Positions 12,326 to 22,840 of a DNA stretch of 64,000 bases are shown here, one piece after another. The translations under genes were made by a program, and so were the position numbers. Every line of letters starts with the position of its first letter. Within the stretch, counting starts at the first letter, position 1. This DNA comes from Zingiber officinale (Eukaryota > Streptophyta > Magnoliopsida > Zingiberales > Zingiberaceae), in the NCBI RefSeq assembly GCF_018446385.1, contig NC_055990.1, positions 135,110,996 to 135,174,995 on the forward strand. Direction: 5' to 3'. Below the pieces are notes generated by a model. It was not told the DNA's origin, searched no databases, and worked only from the letters and a program-made list of their open reading frames with translations.

Positions 12326-12424
12326 ACTTTTCGTGCCATCTCCGTGCCAAGTCTCCATACTTGGACTTTTCCCGTGCCAAGCTCCCTGCTTGGACTTTTC
12401 ACCAGATGTCTGGTCAATCCTTGA

Positions 12425-12800
12425 CCCATCTGGATTTCCCTTGCCTGGTTTCACTCACCAGGACTTTCCAACTGCCTAGCTTCACTCACCAGGACTTTCT
12501 CCAACTGTCTGGCTTCATTCACCAGGACTTTCACTTTCACCTAGCTTCACTCACTAGGATTTTCACTTGGCTTCACTCACCAGGATTTCCAATCTGCCTG
12601 ACTTCACTCACCAGGACTTTCTGAACTGCCTGGCTTCACTCACCAGGACTTTCCGAACTGCCTGGCTTCACTCACCAGGACTTTCCGAACTGCCTGGTTT
12701 CACTCACCAGGAATTTTCGAACTGCCTGGCTTCACTCACCAGGACTTTCCGAACTGCCTGGCTTCACTCACCGGGACTTTCCGAACTGTCTAACATTCCA
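12425..12800. repeat. Minisatellite in TR-GAG2 LTR
   Basis: About eleven copies of a near-32-bp unit with core gcctggcttcactcaccagg. The matching field of the second LTR is at about 17565-17855. Open frames across it give a repetitive SLTRTF/FTHQDF peptide and are not genes. Confidence 0.88.
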
Positions 12801-13018
12801 GTTAGGACTTCCCAGTCAAGTATCCGGTCAACCTTGACCTACTTAACTCTTCTTCATCCAACCTGATCAGACCCTGATCAGTATCTCTCCGCATGGACAA
12901 CTGCACCTGCATTGTCCATGTCTACATGTCTTTCTGTATTGTCAAACATCGAAACCATGACCAAGGTTTACGCTTGGTCAACTAGGTCAACCTTGACCTA
13001 CTGGAAATTACACCAACA

Positions 13019-13036
13019 ATCTCCCCCTTTTTGATG
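13019..13036 (-). other. Polypurine tract of TR-GAG2
   Basis: On the minus strand the sequence is CATCAAAAAGGGGGAGAT and is followed by the LTR start TGTTGGTGT. It is identical to the tracts of TR-GAG1 and element C. Confidence 0.85.
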
Positions 13037-14841
13037 TTTGACAATACCTTTAAGTTAGGTAATGAAACATAAGTTACAACCTTACATTCTCCTTCTAAGA
13101 AGGCAACCTCCTTCTTAGATAATGAAGGCCTAACTTAAACCCTTCATTCTCCCCCTATTGGCACACATCAACAAACTCTCCCCCTGAAGAGCAAGTTATC
13201 GTTGTTCACAACTTCACTCGTTGTGATCAACAAACTCTCCCACTAACTCCAATGTTCTTCCTTGAACATTCTCTAGACATTCTCCATCCTCCCCTTTTTG
13301 ACACACATCAAAAGGAGTAAATCAATGTCAAGAGTTTCTTCCTAATGAAAGTCCCATACCTTTCATTGAAACCCTTAATTTCCCCCTTGATACTAAATTC
13401 AACAATCAACTTAGTGATAATCCTATATCACTCATCCTCAAAAATTTCAACGAGTAAAAACTCCCCCTAAAAGTCAACTCCTCTTGACTAATAGGTAAAA
13501 CTCCCCCTAAAGGTCAACTCCCCCTTGACCATTGCACCAACAATGTCTTGGAGAGTTTCAAGCCTTTAGAAACCTAAAACACCACTTCCCGAGTTGAAAT
13601 TTCAGACAACCAGTCGAATTTCAGCAAGTTGGCACGCCCTGATCGGTCACCGGACCGATCAGGCTTCCTCTGGATCGGTCCAGTGACCGATCAAGACAGC
13701 CCTGGATTGGTCCAGTGACCGATCCAGACACTGATGGACAGATTTCTGAATTTTTCCTTCCCGAAATTCAGAAACCTCTAGAAAATCACAGAAAATTCAA
13801 AAAATTGTGAAATTTTGAGGATACATTCCTCATACCACATACTATCATGGAAAAATAGTTTTATATGAAAATATCTTCCATTTTTTAATCTTGATACAAA
13901 GTTCAAAAGACTTTGAAATAGCTCAAAGTTAAGTCATCTTTGTATCAACTTGTTCAATGATGAAGGCTATTACTAGAAAAGCTTCATCAAGGTTTTTCAA
14001 ATCAATTTTGAAATGATTTTAAACCCTTTAATTTGGGACGACAATCTTAGGGCTAAATGTACATGACTTATACACAAACTTTCTCTATGATCCCCCAATT
14101 AGAATTAGGCTCATCTAGGTACAAGAACTATGCACCTTGATCCTAACTCACAATCCTAATATCTCACACACATCTAAGGTGTATCAAACACATCCAAGTC
14201 AATTTTGATGTGAGATATGGGTTTGGGTTAGCTTAATCTAAGTTCTCATGCATTTTTCTAAATAACAATTTGATCTCCATATCAAATTATGTTTTAGTCC
14301 TTAAATCAATTTCATTGATTATTAATGCACAAGATGATGACATGACATATAATTGTATCATAAATGGAAACATGTGCCAATGTCATGATGTCATGACATA
14401 AAGTATGAAACTTAAATAAAGCATGACATTTAACTAACCTAAGCATTATCATGACATTTTAAATGATCATAAAATAAATATGATGTCATGACATGGCATA
14501 TGACACACAATATATGGCAAATAACATATAAAGGTATAGTAAATACCTAATTCTAGCTTTAGTTGTCATTTTTGATAATTTTGATCATTTTGTCATAAAT
14601 TCTATATTCCTAAGTGTAATAGATCTAAAATCATATACCAAAGATTTTTAGATCACTATGTGCCAATTAGATTGACTCTAGAAAACTCCTCAAATATGAT
14701 TGACACATCCTAATCACCTTAGGAATAACTTTTAATTTCATTTTCAAGGCTTGATTATACCTTGAAAAATCCTAAAGTGCCACATTTTGCCATGATTAGA
14801 TTAACTACCTATTCAAGTAAGGTTGGCACACCCTAACTAAT
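13037..14841 (-). other. TR-GAG2 interior downstream of gag, non-coding
   Basis: AT-rich, without credible ORFs. It carries reiterated tctccccct motifs, the palindromes at 13635-13730 and several atgtcatgacat palindromes (about 14340-14500). No pol remnant was seen in any frame. Confidence 0.8.
13635..13730. repeat. Interior copy of the GATCGGTC palindromes in TR-GAG2
   Basis: Three inverted repeats (gatcggtcaccggaccgatc and two gatcggtccagtgaccgatc-type units) lie about 0.6 kb inside the polypurine-tract end. This is the equivalent place to the interior array of TR-GAG1 at 5148-5335. Confidence 0.85.
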
Positions 14842-16317
14842 CTAGCATGATGAAATCACGCTCCTAGGAACCCAAAACCTATTTGAGCTCATTGGGTTCA
14901 CTAAATATTCACTAGGGATGACTTCCCTAGCAACCCTCCTAATGACCCTCCTAGGCTTTAAAGCCTTGGTCATTTGGGACTCAACAAGATCCACTCTAGG
15001 GGTGACTCCCCTTGTGACCTTGGTGATGGTCTTCCTAGCCCTAGATTTTGTTCCATAATCGAATGGAACATTATGATAAGTGGGCTTGACCACTTGGGAC
15101 TTAGGTTTGTGACCCAAACCTTTCTTGTCCTTGGACATTGGTTTTTGACCCTTAAACCCTAGAGATGACTTCTCCAAGTTCTTAAGAGCATTTTCCAAAG
15201 TATCAAGTCTTGACCTCAAGACTTGATTCTCCTTCTCTAATACCTCAATTTTTAATTTTTCATTTTTCTTTGAGGTACTCCTAGGCATATGTCTAGTAGT
15301 TTTGGGATTCCTATCTAAGTTCTCCTTAACCTTAGATGAGTTAATCCTAGGGTTGACATTTCTAGAGTTGTCCTTATTCAAGCTAACATGTTTAGCACCT
15401 AAGCACATATATTGATTCCTATAATTAACATGCTTATCATTCTTGACAATAGCAATAAGGCTACTAGCATGCATCCTACTAGAATTGCAAGAATGTGCCT
15501 TAGAGATTACCTTAGGGTTTGCCCTAGCTCCCCCTATACATGTGCTCGATCTCTTGTCCTTGTGAGGTTGACTCCTCCTCGGACATTGGCTCCTATAGTG
15601 TCCCCTTCGCTTGCATTGGAAGCACACCACGTGCTCCTTGCCCTTGCATATCGGGACTCCGGCTTCCTTAACTTTTGGTGCCGGTGGAGTCTTCCTAATC
15701 CTCCTTGAACACTTACTCTTGTAATGTCCATACTCCCTACACTCAAAGCACATTATGTGTAATTTATTTGAAATTGAAATGCTTGAGTTACCTAGGGTTG
15801 AGGATGGATGAAGACTTTCTTCTTCATCCCTTCCGGAGGTAGAAGCTTCTTCCTCTTGCTCCATTCTTGAAGAAGAACTCTCCTCCTCTTCTTCCTTAGA
15901 TGTTGAGTAGCCCTCAACTTCTAATTCCTCTCCTCCATGATGTGAGCTACTTGGCTCACTTGACTCCTCTTCATGACTTAAAATGGAGCTTCCCTCATGG
16001 AGCTTGGCCAAGTTGTTCCAAAACTCCTTGGCATTGTTGTATCCACCTATCTTACATAGAATGTCACTAGGTAATGAGAATTCAAATACTTTCATTACCT
16101 CATCGTTGATTGTGGAATGGTGGATTTGTTCCCTTGTCCACTTCTTCTTCTCGAGTGGTTTTCCTTCCTTATCCATTGGAGGCTTGAAACCTAATTGAGC
16201 ACAACTCCAATTTTCAAGGTTAGTCATAAGAAAATACGTCATTCTTACCTTCCAATACGCGAAGTCGTCGCGGTCATAGAAAGGTGGAATGGTGATATCT
16301 TCTCCGAGTTGATCCAT
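14842..16317 (-). CDS. TR-GAG2 gag, intact, 491 aa
   Basis: The ORF starts at the ATG at 16317, 48 bases inside the primer site, and is uninterrupted. Residues about 1-115 form the gag N-domain (DDFAYWKVRMTYFL, AKEFWNNLAKLHEG). Residues about 116-185 are a Glu/Ser-rich linker, followed by two CCHC knuckles, CFECREYGHYKSKC (about 190-203) and CFQCKRRGHYRSQC (about 231-244). A basic region and a coiled coil (LEKENQVLRSRLDTLENAL, about 355-375) follow, with a C-terminal FWVPRSVISSC. The part of the UBN2-type domain that normally follows LHEG is missing, exactly as in TR-GAG1. The protein should bind RNA and build particles for an element with no polymerase of its own. An open frame of this length, in DNA otherwise full of stops, suggests recent activity or selection on gag. 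Confidence 0.9.
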   Translation of the reverse strand: MDQLGEDITIPPFYDRDDFAYWKVRMTYFLMTNLENWSCAQLGFKPPMDKEGKPLEKKKWTREQIHHSTINDEVMKVFEFSLPSDILCKIGGYNNAKEFWNNLAKLHEGSSILSHEEESSEPSSSHHGGEELEVEGYSTSKEEEEESSSSRMEQEEEASTSGRDEEESLHPSSTLGNSSISISNKLHIMCFECREYGHYKSKCSRRIRKTPPAPKVKEAGVPICKGKEHVVCFQCKRRGHYRSQCPRRSQPHKDKRSSTCIGGARANPKVISKAHSCNSSRMHASSLIAIVKNDKHVNYRNQYMCLGAKHVSLNKDNSRNVNPRINSSKVKENLDRNPKTTRHMPRSTSKKNEKLKIEVLEKENQVLRSRLDTLENALKNLEKSSLGFKGQKPMSKDKKGLGHKPKSQVVKPTYHNVPFDYGTKSRARKTITKVTRGVTPRVDLVESQMTKALKPRRVIRRVAREVIPSEYLVNPMSSNRFWVPRSVISSC

Positions 16318-16364
16318 CTCTAGCTTGTGCTCCCTCGGGTGTTAATCCATCGAAGAGCAACCTT

Positions 16365-16376
16365 GCTCTGATACCA
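16365..16376 (-). other. Primer binding site of TR-GAG2
   Basis: On the minus strand the sequence is TGGTATCAGAGC, initiator-Met-tRNA type, two bases inside the LTR at 16379. Confidence 0.9.
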
Positions 16377-16378
16377 CT

Positions 16379-18079
16379 TGTTAGGATCGACGGTCGCGGC
16401 TAGAGAGGGGGTGTGAATAGCCGACCCCAAATTGCTCGTTTCTTCCTACGATTAGGGTTAGCGCAGCGGAAATAACTAAATAGAAACATAAAAAGGAAAG
16501 ATCAAACCTCAAACTCGAACTCGACGATGTAACGAGGTTCGGAGATGAAACTCCTACTCCTCGGCGTGTCCGTGAGGTGGACGAAGCCTATCAATCCGTC
16601 GGTGGATGAGTCCCCAGAAAATTGGCTAATAAGAACTCCTTCTGGGTGGAGAAACCTCGCCACAATAGCTTGCAACAGCAATATGGAAATACAAAGAAGA
16701 GCAAGAACAAAATACACAATGAATGTACAAATACTCGCTTGCCTTCTCATCGACTGAAGTCCCGGATGAAGCACCAACTTCACGGACAAATGCCAACAAG
16801 CAACTCAGTCGAAGAAGCTCACACTAAGCTTCGGAGCTCAGCAAAGCTCAAGAGCACAGCTTTCAGAAGAATAGCAGCTCAGTTCAGAGGAGGAAGAAGA
16901 AGGAAGAAGTCCTGCTGTAGAAGCCCTTGATCTCCTTTTATAACCTCTGATATCCTGAGCCAACCTGCGAACCTGCAAGGCAAAAAAGCCAGAGCACAGA
17001 AGCCCGAAATAGCCTAGCCGTTGAGTCACAACGGCTAGGCCTGGACCGATCAGGCCAGGGTGCTGCTGATCGGTCATGGGGACCGATCAGACTCTATGCT
17101 GATCGGTCCCTAGACCGATCAGCTGTTCTTTCCCAGCTCTGTTGCCTTCTTCTGATCGGCCTCCTGATCGGTCTTCAGTCCGATCAGATAACACACAGAA
17201 GCTCACTGTGTGGTTACTGATCGGTCTGCAGACCGATTAGCCGTATCACTTGATCGGTCACCAGACCGATCCAGGTTTAGAGCTCCAGCCCTAAACCCTA
17301 AATGGTCCTGAGAACGAGCTACCGAGCCCTCTCTTGACCTAGTCCGGAGAACGAGCTACCGAGCCCTCTTCGACTTCGTCCGGTCCAGAGAACGAGCTAC
17401 CGAGCCCTCTCTGACCACAGTCCGGAGAACGAGCTACCGAGCCCTCTCCGACTTTTCGTGCCATCTCCGTGCCAAGTCTCCATACTTGGACTTTTCCCGT
17501 GCCAAGCTCCCTGCTTGGACTTTTCACCAGATGTTTGGTCAATCCTTGACCCATCTGGATTTCCCTTGCCTAGTTTCACTCACCAGGACTTTCCAACTGC
17601 CTGGCTTCACTCACCAGGACTTTCACAATTGCCTGGCTTCACTCACCAGGACTTTCCCGAACTGCCTGGCTTCACTCACCAGGACTTTCACTTTCACCTA
17701 GCTTCACTCACTAGGATTTTCACCTGGCTTCACTCACCAGAATTTCTCGACTGCCTGTCTTCACTTACCAGGACTTTCCGAACTGCCTAGCTTCACTCAC
17801 CAGGACTTTCCGAACTGCCTGGCTTCACTCACCAGGACTTTCCGAACTGCCTAACATTTCAGTTAGGACTTCCCAGTCAAGTATCCGATCAACCTTGACC
17901 TACTTGACTCTTCTTCATCCAACCTGATCAGACCCTGATCAGTATCTCTCCGCATGGACAACTACACCTGCATTGTCCATGTCTACATGTCTTTCTGTAT
18001 TGTCAAACATCGAAACCATGACCAAGGTTTACGCTTGGTCAACTAGGTCAACCTTGACCTACTGGAAATTGCACCAACA
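16379..18079 (-). repeat. TR-GAG2 LTR (5' LTR in element orientation)
   Basis: 1701 bp, the same order of parts as the copy at 11275. By eye the two copies are nearly identical outside the repeat fields. They differ in palindrome units (17040-17275 against 11938-12150) and in the number of minisatellite units. Confidence 0.92.
17040..17275. repeat. Array of GATCGGTC/GACCGATC palindromes in second TR-GAG2 LTR
   Basis: The same motif family as at 11938-12150, with extra and rearranged units (for example gatcggtcatggggaccgat). Confidence 0.88.
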
Positions 18080-18084
18080 CTATA

Positions 18085-19527
18085 CCCACCTTCATACCTA
18101 TGGTGTAGGGCCGGCCAAGCCTTGGTCCATGGGTGGCCGACCCTAGCTTGAACCCAAGCTAAAGTGGCCGACCCTATTAAATTAAAAAAGAATTTTAATT
18201 TTAAAATTTTCTTATGTGAAAGATATAATTTATTGGAGAGATTAAAAATTAAAATATCTCTTTTATAAGGTTCTACAAAAGATTAAAGAAAGAGATTAAA
18301 TCTCTTTCCTTATTTGTATATTGGAAAGATATTTTATTTTTCTCCTTTGTAAATTATTCACATGTTAAAAAATTAAAATTATAGAGATTTCTTTTTATCA
18401 ACCATGAAGGGATTTTAAAAGGAAATTTTATTTTTTAAAATTTCTGAAGACAAATAAGGAATTTTTAATTGTTGATTGAAAATTACCTTGTTTGCTCTCC
18501 ATGAGGTGGCCGGCCATGACATGTTTAATTGGGAAATTGTATTTTATTTTTCTTAATTAATTCATGTCGAGGAAAGTTAAGGAAATTTTATTGTAATTAA
18601 ATTTCCTTATTTGCCGAAGCTAAGGATTATAAAAGAGGGGGTTTTGGGAGTCTTCAAGGTGAACAACCTCTATTATTTTCTCTCTCTTTTCTTCCTTGGT
18701 GTGGTCGGCCACTTCCTTTTCTCTTCTCTTCATCCTTTGTGGCCGAAACCTTCTTCCTTCTTGGAGATCAAGTGGTGGCTGGATTCTAGCTTGGAGAAGA
18801 ATGAGAGAAAGCTTGCATCCCTTGGAGCATTGGTGGTGTTTTCTCTTCATCCTTGGAGGTGCTCTTGTTTTGGCCAAACCTTGCAAAGAGGAGAAGAAGG
18901 TGCTTTGGTGGTTTCTCATCTCGGAAGATCGTTGCCCACACAACGTCCGAGGTTAGAAGAGGAATACGGTAGAAGACCTAGAGGTTTTTGTTTGCAAAAG
19001 AAAAGGTATACTAGTATTTAATTTCCGCATCATACTAGTTTTATTCCTTTGTAAAAATACCAAATACAAGAGGCATGCGATTCTAGTATTTCGAATTTAT
19101 TTTCGATGTTGTGTTCTTTTGTTTTTCTTTTCCTTGTGATTTGATTGTTCTTTTTGGTTGACCTAAAGTTATTTAAGGAAATTAAATATTAGCTTTCCTT
19201 AAAAGACTTTGTCTAGGCGGTGGTGGTTGTTCCTATATCCAAGAAGGCCATGTGCCTCGCCATGCAGTCCTGGAAGCCAATTTTGAAAATTAATATTTAA
19301 TGGAATTAATAACCTAGGTGATTTAGATCGAACATGTTAAGTTCCGTAGGAGATCCAAGTCTAAACTTAAAAGATCAAATAAATTAAACTTTGGATCAAA
19401 TGTGTTAAGTTCCGCAGGCGATCCAAGTTTAATTTAAAAGAACACATGGTAGCTAGGAAAAGGTTCAGACCTTTGTACAAAATTTTTGTACAGTGGAACC
19501 ATTAGACTTTTCGAGTAGCAACCAACA
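18085..19527 (+). repeat. Element A 3' LTR, right segment
   Basis: It resumes the LTR after TR-GAG2 (ccacctt...) and ends with the terminus gcaaccaaca at 19527. It contains the LTR promoter and leader: the TATA-like aaaagaggg at about 18630 is followed by a CT-rich leader. The small ORFs here are in the LTR leader and match no domain. It aligns with the right part of the solo LTR at 31882-34268, including the repeated phrase gttaagttccg(c/t)aggagatcca. Confidence 0.85.
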
Positions 19528-20172
19528 CCTTTCGCTGGATAAATTTTGGCCAAAGTCTTGGATAAGCACCTAAGTGATTGGGATTGATTTTGCCTCATTG
19601 GAGGCGCCTTCCATGCTTATGGAAGGTGCCCTCCAAGCATTTTATAAGGCAGTCTCGAGTGTGCATTGAAACAACCACAAGATACAAACTACTGCGCGCA
19701 CATTTGAGCCTCCGACCACTCCCGATTCTTGCTATGACTCTACTGCGAAGCTGCTGAGCCCGACGACTACTCTGAGGAGTTATGATCACGCTCGGCAGAT
19801 AAACTTCAACACAAAGTGCTATTATTTCTATCTTTGAAAGTGTTGGTAACATTTCTTTTTGTACTTAATTACTATAAAAGGACAAGTGTAGGGTGTTGCA
19901 CTTGGTCTAACTTTTCTTGTACTCGATTCTCTCTTTTGAGGGTACTAGAAGAGGTTTTTAGTGGATTGCCCATCGATAGATCCGCGAGACCTAGGCCTTG
20001 GAGTAGGAGTCGTTGAAGGCTCCGAACCAAGTAAAAAATCGCTCGTGTTTTTCTGGTGCTTTCCTATTTACTTTCCGCTGCGTACTCGAGTTGTTAAAAT
20101 CCATAAAAGAAGTATTTTGAAAACCACGTGATTCACTCCTCCTCTCACATGCGTCACGATCCAACACCAAGT
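19528..20172 (+). repeat. LTR fragment of F-type copia (3' portion)
   Basis: This sequence directly flanks element A. It has the parts seen in the F LTR at 47566-48845: inverted ggaggcgccttcc/ggaaggtgcc repeats (about 19599-19633), a TATA-like ttttataagg (about 19641), the phrase ggagtaggagtcgttgaagg near 20000, ttccgctgcg, and the terminus attcactcctcctctc...gatccaaca. Element A is therefore inserted in an F-type LTR whose left part lies outside the window. No coding content. Confidence 0.65.
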
Positions 20173-20839
20173 GGGTGTGAAACCCGTGAGCTGAGCGACG
20201 AATGGGACATGTGCTGACTGAGGATCGATAAATAGTGTCGAGCGGATGCCAAGCAGGTGATCAAGTGAATGCAGAGTGAGCGACCAAAAAATGTCAAGTC
20301 GTACAAAGCAAACGACCGAGCAGAAGGCTAAGCGATACTGATCGATTGACTAAGAGAAGGCCGATCGGGCGATCAAAGGAATGTCGAATGGGTGCCAAGC
20401 CTGTGTGCTGGATAGATACAGAGCCTATGAGACTAAATGAGAATGGGAGCAGAACTCGTAGATAGAGCATGAATGGGAGCAAAGGCACCGTGAGCCGAGT
20501 CAGACGCAGATCCCAAGAGACTGAAAGCGACCGAGGCTCTACCGAGAGCAGAGCTTGTGGTTTAGGCGCGAACGTGAGCAAAGCAATCAGGCGGCTATGT
20601 TAATGTCAAGCAAGGAGGAAAGCAGGTATCAACCGAGCAACAAATGCGAGGCAAAGCGATGAGTGAGACGAGAGGGGCGAGTTCTGGGCAAAGCAGCAAG
20701 TGAGGCAAGAGCGGTGAGTGCTAGGCAGAGCGGTGATTGAGACGAGCCGTGAGTGCTGGGCAGAGCGACACTTGGGGAGAGTAATAAGTGCTAGGCAAAG
20801 AACCAAATCGGACTGACTAGTCATGCTCGATTGGTAGGT

Positions 20840-21560
20840 TGTTGGTCGCGAGAGCATTCTCGCTTATAACTCGCGCTAGAGCAAGAGTCTAGAGGCATAA
20901 GAGCATACTCACTTATAACTCGCACTGGACGAGAGTCTGGAATCCCGACCGGGAGGTCATTGGGAGTGAAGGTATACTCACTTATAACTCGCGCTGGGGC
21001 GAGAGTCTGGAGGCGTGAGAGCATGCTCACTTATAACTTGCACTCGGGCGAGAGTCTGGAATCCCGACTAGAAGGTCGTGGGTCGTGAGAGCATGCTCAC
21101 TTATAAATCATGCTGGCGCAAGAGTCTGGAGCCAGATCGGGAAGTCGTTGGTCGTGAGAGCATGCTCACTTATAACTCGTACTAGGGCGAGAGTCTAGAA
21201 TCCCAATTGGGAGGTTGTTGGTCGTGAGAGCATGCTCACTTATAACTTGCACTTGGGCAAGAGTCTGGAGCCCGACCAAGAGGTTGTTGGTCGTGAGAGC
21301 ATGCTCACTTATAACTCACACTGGGACAAGAGTCTGAAATCCTGACTGGGAGGTTGTTGGTTGTGAGAGCATACTCACTTATAACTCGCACTAGGAAGAG
21401 AGTCTGAAATCCTGACTGGGAGGTCGTTGGTCATGAGAGCATGCTCACTTATAACTCACGCTAGGGCGAGAGTCTGGAGCCCGACTGGGAAGTCGTTGGT
21501 CGTGAGAGCATGCTCACTTATAACTCGCACTGGGGCGAGAGTCTGGAAGGCATAACCGAG
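20840..21560. repeat. Tandem repeat, unit about 70-75 bp
   Basis: About ten degenerate copies of a unit containing gagagcatgctcacttataa, then ctcgcactggggcgagagtc and gactgggaggtcgttggtcg. Within the unit, gagcatgctc and gactggga/tcccgact stretches are inverted repeats. Confidence 0.88.
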
Positions 21561-21567
21561 AGGTTGT

Positions 21568-21765
21568 TGGCGATACTTCGATCCGAGACCGGAGGCGATA
21601 CTTCGGTCCGAGACCGGTGGTGATTCGCTGGTCCGAGACTAGTAGCGATACTCCGGTCCGAGACCGGTGGCGATACTCTGGTCTGAGACCAGTGGCGATA
21701 CTCCAGTCCGAGACTGGTGGTGATACTCTAGTCTGAGACCAGTGGCGACAACTCGACCCCGAACG
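21568..21765. repeat. Tandem repeat, unit about 29-30 bp
   Basis: About seven copies of ggcgatactccggtccgaga followed by ccggt. Each copy is an imperfect inverted repeat (ccggt...accgg). Confidence 0.85.
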
Positions 21766-22254
21766 GGGGAGATAAAAGATCTGATAAGCTGGTCCGAGCC
21801 AGTGAAGACTGCTCGTCCCTGAACGGGGAGATAAGCCTTGAAGTCCGTAGAAGCGGAGCCCGTAGCAATATGAGGGAGCAAAGCCTTTATCATACCTGAT
21901 CATGGAGTGGTGTCGACCGGCTGAGGATCTAACCTGATCCCTCGACTCCCAAATGTCCGTGAAGTCGAGGAGAAAAATAGTGTCAATCCCTTGACTCCCA
22001 AATGTCCACAAAGCCAGGGAGAGAATAATCTGAGCCCTAACCATTAAAGGGAGTGAAACCCAAAGCAATATAAGGGTGCAGAGTCCGTAGCAATAGAAGG
22101 AAGCAGAGCATCGTGGGTGAAGGGAGCAGAGCTTGTAGACGTAAGAGGATGCAAAACAGGTGGAGAATGCAGAGCATATAGTAGTAATAGAGTGCAGCGC
22201 CTATAACAGTAAGAGGATGCAGAACCCATGGTGAAGGGTGCAGAGCCTATAACA

Positions 22255-22500
22255 CACTTGATCGGAGAGCTGGGCCCCTAGTCCCTGATCGGAGAGTAAG
22301 GCCCCTAGCCTGTAATCAAAGAGCGAGGCCCCTAGATCTTGATCGGGAAGCTGTACTGTGAGTCACTGATCTGGAAGCTATGTCCCTAGTGTCTGATCGG
22401 GGAGTTGGGCCCCTAATGTATGATCGGGGAGCTGGGCCCTTAGTGTCCGATCAAATATCGAAGACCCTAGTTTTTGATCAAGGAACTAGGGTCTTACTTT
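22255..22500. repeat. Tandem repeat, unit about 27-30 bp
   Basis: About eight degenerate copies of tgatcggggagctgggcccc followed by tagt. Confidence 0.8.
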
Positions 22501-22840
22501 CTTATCAGGGAGTTATAGTAGATCCTATAATCGTAAAAGACATCATAGCCCGTAATGTACTTGATCGAGGAGCCATGCCAACAGGCTGAGGGTTTGTCTC
22601 AACCCCTTGACTCTCGAATACCCATGGAGTTAAGGAAAAAATATAATGGAAAAATTAACCCGTCGGCCAACTGAATCTCTAACTCAATCCCTCGACTCCC
22701 GAATACCCATGGAGTGAGGGTAGAAGATAATATGTTCGTCAGGATCCTCTGAGACTGTGATAATGGCAGAGAACCTCCCGATGTCATCCATCTTCACATT
22801 CCAGAATAGGTGGAGAAGATTCCCACAGATGGCGCCACAT

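Larger units (their letters stand above)
11275..13018 (-). repeat. TR-GAG2 LTR (3' LTR in element orientation)
   Basis: 1744 bp. In element orientation (minus) the order is the gcttcactca minisatellite, a four-fold agctaccgagccctct repeat, an array of GATCGGTC palindromes, a TATA box, the leader, and the U5 terminus. A small ORF on both strands (MKLVLHP..., 11399-11680) is repeated in the other LTR, but has no known domain and lies in R/U5. Confidence 0.92.
11275..18079 (-). mobile_element. TR-GAG2: gag-only, pol-less LTR retrotransposon with intact gag
   Basis: The LTRs at 11275-13018 and 16379-18079 begin TGTTAGGATCG and end CACCAACA on the plus reading. A perfect 5-bp duplication ctata flanks the element (11270-11274 and 18080-18084). 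It is on the minus strand: primer site at 16365-16376, polypurine tract at 13019-13036. The interior has one long ORF, gag, and no pol domain. It is inserted in the 3' LTR of element A; the unoccupied sequence (gagtactatacccacc) survives at about 32793 in the solo LTR of the same family. Confidence 0.93.
1..19527 (+). mobile_element. Element A: decayed Ty1/copia retrotransposon with two nested insertions
   Basis: The element enters from the left edge inside gag (a zinc knuckle reads CKQSGHWKADC from about base 6) and runs through protease, integrase, reverse transcriptase and RNase H to a polypurine tract at 10341-10353 and a 3' LTR starting at 10354. The domain order PR-INT-RT-RH is that of Ty1/copia. 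Two pol-less LTR elements are inserted, one in RNase H and one in the 3' LTR. The 5' LTR and most of gag lie outside the window, so the target duplication of A cannot be tested. Removing the insert leaves a 3' LTR of about 2.36 kb, which agrees with the 2387-bp solo LTR of the same family at 31882-34268. Confidence 0.88.
20173..22840 (-). mobile_element. Interior of a non-autonomous gypsy-like (LARD-type) element, tandem-repeat rich
   Basis: A 2.7-kb stretch without a credible gene, made of successive fields of tandem repeats (see separate entries). At its right end, on the minus strand, TGGCGCCATCTGTGGGAA (22820-22837) follows a CA terminus. A string of this kind follows the 5' LTR of many plant gypsy elements of the Tat/Ogre group, which would make this region internal DNA of such an element on the minus strand. 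No gag or pol protein was recognised. The assignment is an inference. Confidence 0.4.

Noticed and set aside
12361..12866. ORFs made of SLTRTF/FTHQDF repeats (also 17458-17790)
   Set aside because: Translation of the near-32-bp minisatellite of the LTR; periodic and without domain.
20840..21560. Regularly spaced repeats resembling a CRISPR array
   Set aside because: The units are tandem and diverged, with no distinct spacers, in a plant nuclear setting.
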